From Candidatus Nitrosopumilus sp. (GTDB taxonomy: Archaea > Thermoproteota > Nitrososphaeria > Nitrososphaerales > Nitrosopumilaceae), in NCBI GenBank assembly GCA_013043295.1, contig JABDOO010000084.1:1-10071 (forward strand): DNA of 10,071 bases, in the 5' to 3' direction. The notes below the pieces were generated by a model. The model saw nothing but the letters and a program-made list of their open reading frames with translations. It was not told where the DNA came from and made no database searches. The position numbers and the translations under genes were made by a program. Below are positions 4,616-10,071 of this stretch, piece by piece. How positions within the stretch are numbered: position 1 is the stretch's first letter; every line of letters begins with the position of its first letter.

Positions 4616-5658
4616 TTTCTGACTTAATTTTAAAACTGCAAGAAAAAACAAATCTCACTTATGATGAGATGAATACGATAATGACAGATGTCTTATCAGG
4701 AAAAACAGATGAAAATCAAAATATAGAATTTCTTTCATCATTGGCAGAAAAAGGGGAGACAGATGATGAATTGCTAGGAATGCTTGACAAAATGCAGGAA
4801 TTTTCACTCAAAGTCGAGCCCAAAAATCAAGGGCCAATCATTGACATGTGCGGGACAGGAGGGGACAAACTTCAAACATTCAATATTTCAACAACAGCAT
4901 CATTTGTAGTTGCAGCAGCAGGTGGAATTGTAGCAAAACACGGAAATCGTTCTAGCTCAGGGGTTTCAGGAAGTGCAGATATTTTTGAGTATTTTGGGTA
5001 TGATCTTAACAATGAACCAAGCAAAATAGCTGATATTTTACAAAGGCATAACATTTGCTTCATGTTCGCTCAAAAATTTCTTCCAGCAATGAGACACGTG
5101 TCATCAGCTAGAAAAAAGATAGGAAAAAGAACTGCCTTTAATCTTCTAGGACCACTATCAAATCCAGCTGGAGTAAAAAATCAGTTGGTCGGAGTTTTCT
5201 CAACAGATTATTTAGACAGATTGCCATTACTTCTTAAAAGAAAAGGATCAAAAAATGTAATGACAGTTCGTTCTGATGATGGGATGGATGAGTTCTCAAC
5301 AAGTGCAGTAAATAGAGTGTGTATTTTAAAAGAAGAAAAAGTTTTGATGAATGCGATAGACCCAGAGGTAGTAGGGCTACATAAGTCGTCATTACAAGAT
5401 ATTCAAATAAAAACAAAAGAGGAAGCAATTTCATCATTTGTTAAAGTTTTGAACAATACAGCAAATCAAGCAATGATTGAAACTACTGCACTAAATGCTG
5501 CAGGAGGCTTAATTGTTGCAAACATTTCTAAAAACTTTGAAGAAGCTGTTGAATTAGCTCTAAACACGATAAAAAATGGGAAAGCATTTTCATTGCTAGA
5601 AGAATTTGTTAAAGATACAGGAGATAGTTCAAAATTAAAGGAGATTAATGATGGCTGA
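4612..5658 (+). CDS. trpD: Anthranilate phosphoribosyltransferase
   Basis: Joins anthranilate to phosphoribosyl pyrophosphate, giving N-(5-phosphoribosyl)anthranilate. It is 348 residues, the normal length of the stand-alone enzyme, with no fused amidotransferase. The N-terminal helical domain is followed by DMCGTGGD (78-85) for diphosphate binding, NISTTASF (91-98), KHGNRSSSG (109-117), the anthranilate-site block PAMRHVSSARKKIGKRTAFN (158-177), LGPLSNP (179-185), and the DE pair in GMDEFS (224-229) that binds the second magnesium in this family. All key positions are present. It starts in the trpG stop (ATGA) and overlaps trpC by 11 bases. Confidence 0.96.
   Translation: MISDLILKLQEKTNLTYDEMNTIMTDVLSGKTDENQNIEFLSSLAEKGETDDELLGMLDKMQEFSLKVEPKNQGPIIDMCGTGGDKLQTFNISTTASFVVAAAGGIVAKHGNRSSSGVSGSADIFEYFGYDLNNEPSKIADILQRHNICFMFAQKFLPAMRHVSSARKKIGKRTAFNLLGPLSNPAGVKNQLVGVFSTDYLDRLPLLLKRKGSKNVMTVRSDDGMDEFSTSAVNRVCILKEEKVLMNAIDPEVVGLHKSSLQDIQIKTKEEAISSFVKVLNNTANQAMIETTALNAAGGLIVANISKNFEEAVELALNTIKNGKAFSLLEEFVKDTGDSSKLKEINDG
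5638..5643 (+). promoter_or_regulatory. Shine-Dalgarno for trpC, favouring the second ATG
   Basis: AAGGAG lies 4 nt before the first ATG (5648) and 7 nt before the adjacent second ATG (5651). The spacing at trpG and trpD is 7-8 nt, so initiation at 5651 is more likely and the protein may begin MAENIL. Confidence 0.6.
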
Positions 5659-6427
5659 GAATATCTTAAGAAAACTAGTGAACAACTCGCAGATGGCAAT
5701 AGATGATGGAATATATGATGTAGATGCAAATTTAGAAAAATCAGATAAAGACTTTATCCAGATAATTAAAACAAATCCTCACGCTACACTTCTAACGGAA
5801 ATAAAATTTTCATCACCTTCATTAGGGAAAATTAAGACATTGACTGATCCGGTTAGTATTGCAAACCAAATGATTGCAGGAGGCTCAAAAGCATTATCAG
5901 TCTTAACTCAACCACACCTATTTCAGGGATCACCACAGTATTTCATGAAGGTTAGAGAAGCAGTGGATGTACCAATGCTCATGAAAGACATCATGATTGA
6001 CAAAATCCAAATTGATACAGCAAAGAAAATTGGTGCGGATTACATGTTAGTCATACAGTCTTTATTTGATCAAAAATTCCTCACAGATATTGACGAATTC
6101 ATAGATTATGGGCACAAACAAGGATTGCAAATTTTACTAGAAGTTCATACAAAGCAAGAACTAGAAAATGCATTACAAACAAAAGCAGATTTAATTGGAA
6201 TTAATAACAGGAATCTAGATACATTGGATATTGATATCAAAACTACTGAATCTATACTTTCAGGAATAGAAAAATCAAGACCAATTCTATCAGAAAGCGG
6301 AATTAATACTGCAGAAGATATTCAATATCTAAAAAAGAGTGGAGCAGATGCCTTTTTGATTGGATCAAGCATTATGAAAAGTGACAACATTGAAGAACAA
6401 GTAAGAAAATTGGTGAATGCATATTGA
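5648..6427 (+). CDS. trpC: Indole-3-glycerol-phosphate synthase
   Basis: Closes the indole ring from carboxyphenylamino-deoxyribulose phosphate with loss of CO2 and water. It is a single (beta/alpha)8 barrel of 259 residues, so monofunctional: there is no fused TrpF domain. Family catalytic residues are visible: Glu51 and Lys53 in TEIKFSSPS (50-58), Lys113 in MLMKDIMID (110-118), Glu165 in LLEVH, Asn186 and Arg188 in GINNRNL (184-190), Glu216-Ser217 in LSESGI. The phosphate-binding end DAFLIGSSIMK (234-244) is intact. At residue 88, SVLTQP has Gln where I recall Asp or Glu in several family members; this is not a known catalytic position. The start may be the second ATG at 5651. It overlaps trpD by 11 bases and its TGA overlaps the trpB TTG. 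Confidence 0.95.
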   Translation: MMAENILRKLVNNSQMAIDDGIYDVDANLEKSDKDFIQIIKTNPHATLLTEIKFSSPSLGKIKTLTDPVSIANQMIAGGSKALSVLTQPHLFQGSPQYFMKVREAVDVPMLMKDIMIDKIQIDTAKKIGADYMLVIQSLFDQKFLTDIDEFIDYGHKQGLQILLEVHTKQELENALQTKADLIGINNRNLDTLDIDIKTTESILSGIEKSRPILSESGINTAEDIQYLKKSGADAFLIGSSIMKSDNIEEQVRKLVNAY

Positions 6428-7614
6428 GGTATCCTAAAAATGGTAAATTCGGAGAATTTGGTGGAAAGTATATTCCAGAAACACTAGTTCCAGCTATTGA
6501 AGAATTAGAAGAAAATTATCTTAAATTCAAAAATAATAAAAAATTCAAAAAAGAATTAGACTATTATCTAAAAATTTACGCCGGTAGACCAACTCCCTTA
6601 TACTATGCAAAGAATCTATCAGAAAAAATCGGAGGGGCAAAAATCTATCTTAAACGAGAGGATTTACTTCACGGAGGAGCTCACAAAATAAACAACACAT
6701 TAGGTCAAGCACTACTTGCAAAAAAAATGAATAAAAAAAGAATCATTGCCGAAACAGGTGCAGGTCAACATGGTGTTGCAACTGCCATGGCATGTGCAGC
6801 CCTTGGAATGAAAGCAGAAGTGTACATGGGATATAGAGATACAATTAGACAAAAACAAAATGTCTTTAGAATGAACATGCTTGGCTGTGATGTTCACCCT
6901 GTGAAATCAGGCTCAAAAACACTCAAAGACGCAATTAATGAAGCAATTAGAGACTGGATAACAAATGTCGAAAATACATACTATTTGTTAGGTTCAGCAG
7001 TTGGACCCCATCCATATCCTGTAATGGTCAGAGATTTTCAAAGTGTTATTGGAAATGAAATAAAATCACAGATGAAAAAAATCAATAACAAAACACCAGA
7101 TACAGTAATTGCTTGTGTGGGAGGGGGGTCAAATGCAATTGGAACATTTTATCCTCTAGTTGATTCAAACTCAGAAATTATAGGAGTAGAGGCTGCAGGT
7201 CATGGATTAAAATCAAAAATGCACTCTGCCACTTTGTCAGCAGGAAGTAAGGGAGTCTTACATGGCATGATGACATATCTATTACAAGACAAAGAAGGCC
7301 AGGTTACAGAAACACACAGTATTTCAGCAGGATTAGATTACCCCGGAGTCGGTCCAGAGCATTCTTACTTTAAAGATAGCAAACGAGTAAAATATCACTC
7401 AGCCACGGATTCAGAAGTAATTAATGCATTTTTAACACTAACAAGAATGGAGGGCATCATACCAGCTCTGGAGTCATCTCATGCAATTGCTGAAGCCATT
7501 AAAGTTGCAAGAAAGAGTAAAAAATCAGAGTCTATTGTGGTAACACTTTCTGGAAGGGGAGACAAAGATATCGAAGAAGTACAAAACTATTTGAAGAAAC
7601 ATGACAAGAATTAA
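6424..7614 (+). CDS. trpB: Tryptophan synthase beta chain
   Basis: PLP enzyme that condenses indole from TrpA with serine to give tryptophan. The 396-residue sequence is of the TrpB1 class that pairs with TrpA. PLP lysine is Lys88 in HGGAHKINN (83-91); catalytic Glu110 is in AETGAGQHG (109-117); the cofactor-phosphate loop GGGSNAIG is at 233-240; SAGLDYPGVGPEHS is at 301-314; LSGRGDKD (375-382) carries the Ser that meets the PLP ring nitrogen. The start is TTG, chosen because the family N-terminus (xYPKNGKFGEFGGKYIPET) begins right there and no ATG fits. The TTGA overlap with the trpC stop and the lack of a Shine-Dalgarno suggest translation by coupling to trpC. It overlaps trpA by 14 bases. 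Confidence 0.96.
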   Translation: MRYPKNGKFGEFGGKYIPETLVPAIEELEENYLKFKNNKKFKKELDYYLKIYAGRPTPLYYAKNLSEKIGGAKIYLKREDLLHGGAHKINNTLGQALLAKKMNKKRIIAETGAGQHGVATAMACAALGMKAEVYMGYRDTIRQKQNVFRMNMLGCDVHPVKSGSKTLKDAINEAIRDWITNVENTYYLLGSAVGPHPYPVMVRDFQSVIGNEIKSQMKKINNKTPDTVIACVGGGSNAIGTFYPLVDSNSEIIGVEAAGHGLKSKMHSATLSAGSKGVLHGMMTYLLQDKEGQVTETHSISAGLDYPGVGPEHSYFKDSKRVKYHSATDSEVINAFLTLTRMEGIIPALESSHAIAEAIKVARKSKKSESIVVTLSGRGDKDIEEVQNYLKKHDKN

Positions 7615-8401
7615 AGAAAAGTTTGCAGAGCTTAATGCTAAAAATGAAAAAGCCTTAATTTCATATGTTATGGTAGGTTTTCCAAATGAGAAATCCACAA
7701 TTTCAGCTGTCAGAGGATTGGTCAAAGGCGGAATTGATATTATTGAGTTAGGATTTCCATTTTCAGACCCATTAGCCGATGGACCAGTGATTCAAAACGC
7801 CAGTACTATTTCTTTAGAAAAAGGAACTAAAATCAAAAAGTTTTTTGCACTAGTAAAAAAGATCAGAAAAGAAACAGACATCCCATTAATACTAATGACA
7901 TATACCAATATTCTATACAGTAAAGGATATGCAAAATTCATTTCTGAGGCTAAAAAAGCAGGCATCGATGGATTTATTCTGCCAGACATGTCAATTGAAG
8001 AGTCAAGAGAGTATCTACTTGCAGCAAAAAATAATGCAGATACAATATTTTTAATTTCTCCAAATACCACTAAAGCAAGAATTGAAAAAATTGCCAAGGC
8101 ATCAACAGGATTTTTGTATCTTGTTGCAGTATTTGGGACAACAGGGGTTAAATCAGGAATTAAAAAATATTCTTTAGATGCAATAAAAAATGTTAAAAAA
8201 TTAACCAAGAATAAGATTCCAGTAGGCATAGGATTTGGAGTTTCTACGCCGGAAGATGTAAAAAAATATGTCAAAGCAGGAGCAGATGCAGTAATCGTTG
8301 GTAGTGCATATTTGAAACTAATTGATAAAACTCCACAAAATCAACTTGAATCAAAGATTGCATCATTTACTAAAAATCTTAAAAAACAAACTATAATCTA
8401 A
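7601..8401 (+). CDS. trpA: Tryptophan synthase alpha chain
   Basis: Cleaves indole-3-glycerol phosphate to glyceraldehyde 3-phosphate and indole, which is channelled to TrpB. A 266-residue TIM barrel. Catalytic Glu49 and Asp60 fall at the same numbers as in the Salmonella enzyme, in IIELGFPFSDPLADGPVIQ (47-65). The phosphate-site segments VFGTTGVKSG (177-186) and GIGFGVSTPEDV (209-220) and the GSAYLK end (234-239) are present. Minor departures are LPDMSIEES (127-135) where PDLP is usual, and YTNILY (101-106). The start ATG lies 14 bases before the trpB stop, with no clear Shine-Dalgarno, so expression probably depends on coupling. It is the last trp gene; a folded element follows at 8417. Confidence 0.95.
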   Translation: MTRIKEKFAELNAKNEKALISYVMVGFPNEKSTISAVRGLVKGGIDIIELGFPFSDPLADGPVIQNASTISLEKGTKIKKFFALVKKIRKETDIPLILMTYTNILYSKGYAKFISEAKKAGIDGFILPDMSIEESREYLLAAKNNADTIFLISPNTTKARIEKIAKASTGFLYLVAVFGTTGVKSGIKKYSLDAIKNVKKLTKNKIPVGIGFGVSTPEDVKKYVKAGADAVIVGSAYLKLIDKTPQNQLESKIASFTKNLKKQTII

Positions 8402-8416
8402 ATATAAAATCGTAAA

Positions 8417-8481
8417 AGTTGGCGGTCAAGTTTTCAAACTTTCATGGAGGGGAACTCAATTTCAGTTATGGCCGCCAAACT
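8417..8481 (+). ncRNA. Candidate structured RNA element downstream of trpA
   Basis: TTGGCGGTCA (8419-8428) pairs with TGGCCGCCAA (8469-8478) over 10 bp including one U-G wobble, and AG/CT extend it past a bulged A. Because the wobble would be an A-C mismatch on the other strand, the plus strand is the likely transcript. Inside, AGTT-TTCA-AACT (8429-8440) makes a small hairpin abutting the main stem and GAG-GGGAA-CTC (8447-8457) a weaker one. The 60-nt core is 45% G+C by my count, well above its AT-rich flanks. It may be a small RNA (a TATA-like ATATAAAA lies at 8402-8409, slightly close), or a 3' end structure of the trp mRNA. No T run follows, so it is not a typical terminator. No known family recognised. 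Confidence 0.4.
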
Positions 8482-8504
8482 AGAGGTTCTCAATATATTG
8501 TACA

Positions 8505-8540
8505 CATAGAAAAATAAAACAAAGACGGTATCAAAAATTA
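8505..8540 (-). terminator. T-rich termination zone after the cupredoxin gene
   Basis: On the minus strand the sequence reads in several T clusters (TTTTT, TTTGTTTT, TTTTT) 50-85 nt after the cupredoxin stop at 8590, the form of intrinsic terminators in archaea. Confidence 0.4.
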
Positions 8541-8567
8541 AAATTCATTTGAAAAGTAGATGAGAAG

Positions 8568-8581
8568 TTTACAATTGTAAA
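8568..8581. repeat. Perfect 14-bp palindrome TTTACAATTGTAAA
   Basis: A perfectly self-complementary 14-mer, 8 bp past the stop of the minus-strand cupredoxin gene. With no loop it suits a dimeric DNA-binding protein better than an RNA hairpin. Some palindromes this long are expected by chance in AT-rich DNA only rarely, but one site alone proves nothing. Confidence 0.5.
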
Positions 8582-8589
8582 GATCGCAA

Positions 8590-9405
8590 TCAACTGAAGA
8601 CTGAGAGTTTGGATCGAGTTAGAAATAACGTAGATACAATACCAATACTCAAAATACTTAATGTTAAAATTCCAAATTCTGGAATTACCTTGGAGCCCAT
8701 AATTTTGATTTCAGACGTAGTATTATCTATTGGAATAACAAGTTTAGTTCCTGAAGAAGTTGTTTCAGTTTCAAAATCAGTTATTTCGTTATTCACTAAA
8801 ACAGTATTAGGATTTTCAATTAATTTTGTAGGCAATACAAGAGTAATTTGATCATTTTCACTAGTACCAGAAATTCTAAAGGTCAAACTTTTGTTATCAG
8901 GATCAAGGAAAACAGCTTTTTGTAAATTTGTATCAAGAATATATTTTACTTCAAATCCCAAACCATCTTCACTGTATCCTGAACCTACATTATGAATAGA
9001 TTGCACACTACCAGGGTTTTTGACAACATGAACAATTCCACTCATCCAAGGATGGATAGTACAAAAATAGTAATTATCTCCTAGTTCAGTAAATTGAAAC
9101 TCAAAAGAATCACCTGCATTTATGAAGCCACTATCAAATTTACCATCTATTTCGCCTGTCTGGGTAACAGAAGTAATTGTATGAAATGCAGTGTCAGCAT
9201 TTTTCCACAGCACAGAATCATTGGGGAAGATTGTAATTTCTCCAGAAGTCTCCCCTGTTGTTTTCTCCTTCCAAAAGAAAGGAGCATCAGGGTCAGAAGA
9301 ACCTGAAGGCATTACAATTTCAAAAGTGGTTTCAGCATATACCAATCCTCCATAACCAGCAATTAATGAAATGAGCAAAGGTAGAACAAAAATAGAAAAT
9401 CTCAT
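8590..9405 (-). CDS. Secreted plastocyanin-like type 1 copper protein with PEFG C-terminal anchor
   Basis: I start at ATG 9405-9403 (271 residues). An in-frame TTG at 9435 would add 10 residues, but it lies inside the likely TATA box and the ATG gives a clean signal peptide (MRFSIF, hydrophobic core, VYA-E cleavage near 24). Residues about 27-130 form a cupredoxin domain with a full type 1 copper site: His75 in TAFHTIT, then Cys115-x2-His118-x2-Met121 in FCTIHPWM. Residues about 150-238 match the beta-rich domain common before PEFG tails in this group. IPEFG (241-245), a membrane helix (246-263) and RSK follow: a PEFG-type sorting signal, expected to be handled by an archaeosortase-like enzyme. 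Such proteins are thought to carry electrons in the ammonia-oxidation chain at the cell surface; the partner is unknown. Confidence 0.9.
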   Translation of the reverse strand: MRFSIFVLPLLISLIAGYGGLVYAETTFEIVMPSGSSDPDAPFFWKEKTTGETSGEITIFPNDSVLWKNADTAFHTITSVTQTGEIDGKFDSGFINAGDSFEFQFTELGDNYYFCTIHPWMSGIVHVVKNPGSVQSIHNVGSGYSEDGLGFEVKYILDTNLQKAVFLDPDNKSLTFRISGTSENDQITLVLPTKLIENPNTVLVNNEITDFETETTSSGTKLVIPIDNTTSEIKIMGSKVIPEFGILTLSILSIGIVSTLFLTRSKLSVFS

Positions 9406-9427
9406 AACAAAACTAGACAATTTCCAG

Positions 9428-9439
9428 TATTTCAATTAA
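9428..9439 (-). promoter_or_regulatory. TATA-like box of the cupredoxin gene
   Basis: TTAATTGAAATA on the minus strand centred about 28 nt before the ATG at 9405. It overlaps the alternative TTG start at 9435, which argues for the shorter protein. Confidence 0.45.
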
Positions 9440-9453
9440 TCATGATCGACAAA

Positions 9454-9463
9454 ACATACAAAA
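9454..9463 (+). promoter_or_regulatory. Possible TATA-like element for pyrG
   Basis: ACATACAAAA is centred about 27 nt upstream of the pyrG GTG at 9486, the spacing of a leaderless promoter, but it is a weak match. The 80-bp gap from 9406 to 9485 must hold both divergent promoters. Confidence 0.3.
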
Positions 9464-9485
9464 ACCAGATACTCGTTTCATTAAT

Positions 9486-10071
9486 GTGCAGACGAAGTTT
9501 ATTTTTGTCACAGGTGGTGTGATGTCTGGCCTTGGAAAAGGCGTAACTACTTCCTCGATTGCAAAATTACTTCAATTAGCAGATCAAAAAGTATCATGTA
9601 TCAAAATCGATCCATATCTCAACTATGACGCAGGAACCATGAATCCTGTTGCACATGGGGAAGTCTTTGTCACAGAAGATGGTGGTGAGTGCGATATGGA
9701 TATTGGTAATTATGAGAGATTCCTAAACCAAAATATTCCAAAAAGTCACAATATTACCACTGCTCAAGTTTATTCATCAGTAATAGAAGCTGAAAGAAAA
9801 GGAGAATATTTAGGAGCATGTGTTCAGATTATCCCACACATCACAGATGAAATTAAAAATAGAATTACAAAAATTGCAGAAGAAGAAAAATTAGATTTTT
9901 TAATTGTTGAATGTGGCGGAACAGTAGGAGACATTGAATCACTGCCATTCCTTGAGGCATTAAGACAAATGAGAGTAGAAGAAGGGCCTGAAAGTGTTAT
10001 TTTTGTCCATGTTACATTAGCACCATCCTTAGATGTAGTCGGAGAGCAAAAAACCAAGCCAACTCAACACA
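9486..10071 (+). CDS. pyrG: CTP synthase, 3' partial
   Basis: ATP- and glutamine-dependent amination of UTP to CTP, the last step of pyrimidine nucleotide synthesis. Only the first 195 residues of an enzyme usually about 530-550 long are inside the window, so the glutaminase half is not seen. The synthetase domain is unmistakable: FVTGGVMSGLGKGVT (7-21) with the P-loop Lys18, KIDPYLNYDAGTMNP (40-54), HGEVFVTEDGGECDMDIGNYERF (58-79) with the metal-binding Asp72, and VECGGTVGDIES (141-152) with Glu142. The start is GTG; an out-of-frame ATG overlaps it (ATGTG), but the family N-terminus begins right at xQTKFIFVTGG, so GTG is correct. Divergent from the cupredoxin gene, with no functional link apparent. 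Confidence 0.97.
   Translation, partial: MQTKFIFVTGGVMSGLGKGVTTSSIAKLLQLADQKVSCIKIDPYLNYDAGTMNPVAHGEVFVTEDGGECDMDIGNYERFLNQNIPKSHNITTAQVYSSVIEAERKGEYLGACVQIIPHITDEIKNRITKIAEEEKLDFLIVECGGTVGDIESLPFLEALRQMRVEEGPESVIFVHVTLAPSLDVVGEQKTKPTQH

Larger units (their letters stand above)
8402..8589. other. Intergenic region between convergent trpA and cupredoxin genes
   Basis: Apart from the folded element at 8417-8481 and the palindrome at 8568-8581, the region is A-rich on the plus strand. On the minus strand 8560-8505 is T-rich (TTTTTGATACC, then GTCTTTGTTTTATTTTTC), a likely termination zone for the cupredoxin gene. A 21-codon plus-strand ORF (8444-8509) exists but lies mostly in the folded element. 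Confidence 0.5.

Noticed and set aside
7792..8274. 160-codon minus-strand ORF inside trpA
   Set aside because: It is fully covered by trpA, which has all catalytic residues; the opposite frame is a by-product of its codon use.
8419..8478. Minus-strand 5S rRNA fragment, because the strand begins GGCGGCCATA and ends with CCGCC
   Set aside because: Only the terminal-helix-like ends resemble 5S; the length is half of 5S, the internal loops do not match, and the stem has an A-C mismatch on that strand.
8609..8851. 80-codon plus-strand ORF
   Set aside because: It lies antisense within the cupredoxin gene, over its PEFG tail and linker domain.
1..10071. CRISPR array, insertion sequence, tRNA or rRNA gene
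   Set aside because: No spaced direct repeats, transposase-like frames, terminal inverted repeats, tRNA cloverleaf or rRNA sequence was found on reading both strands.

Overview
The window reads as a mesophilic ammonia-oxidising archaeon of the Nitrosopumilus type (Thaumarchaeota/Nitrososphaerota). The DNA is AT-rich. Genes lie behind TATA-like boxes about 25-30 nt upstream of their start codons with almost no leader. GTG and TTG starts are used. A secreted type 1 copper protein ends in the PEFG-type sorting tail known from this group. The TrpE and CTP synthase sequences look archaeal. The species is inferred from these traits; no search was possible.

Left edge (1-979): the C-terminal third or so of a DEAD/DEAH-box helicase with a DUF1998-type four-cysteine zinc module, cut by the window start. 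From 971 to 2521 there is no conventional-sized gene, but there is a nest of up to eight very small ORFs (29-62 codons), nearly all on the minus strand. They include a single C2H2 zinc finger, a DnaJ-like CxxCxGxG zinc module, a lysine-rich peptide whose start overlaps the end of that module's gene, two single-pass membrane peptides, an acidic helical peptide and a Cys3His protein. Several were too short for ordinary ORF calling; most have a TATA-like box at the expected spacing, which supports them.

Centre (2673-8401): a complete-looking tryptophan operon, trpE-trpG-trpD-trpC-trpB-trpA. Every junction overlaps by 4-14 nt and there is one visible promoter in front of trpE. Together the genes take chorismate and glutamine to anthranilate (TrpE/TrpG), to phosphoribosylanthranilate (TrpD), then, after an isomerisation whose gene trpF is not here, to indole-3-glycerol phosphate (TrpC) and tryptophan (TrpA/TrpB). 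TrpE keeps the tryptophan-binding motifs, so feedback inhibition is likely. Strong Shine-Dalgarno sequences precede trpG, trpD and trpC but not trpB or trpA.

Right side (8402-10071): a 190-nt gap holding a long-stem candidate structured RNA and a perfect 14-bp palindrome, then a minus-strand membrane-anchored plastocyanin-like protein, and divergently from it the start of pyrG (CTP synthase), cut by the window end.

The most interesting parts are the microprotein nest, the folded element just after trpA, and the helically phased direct repeat next to the divergent promoter region upstream of trpE.
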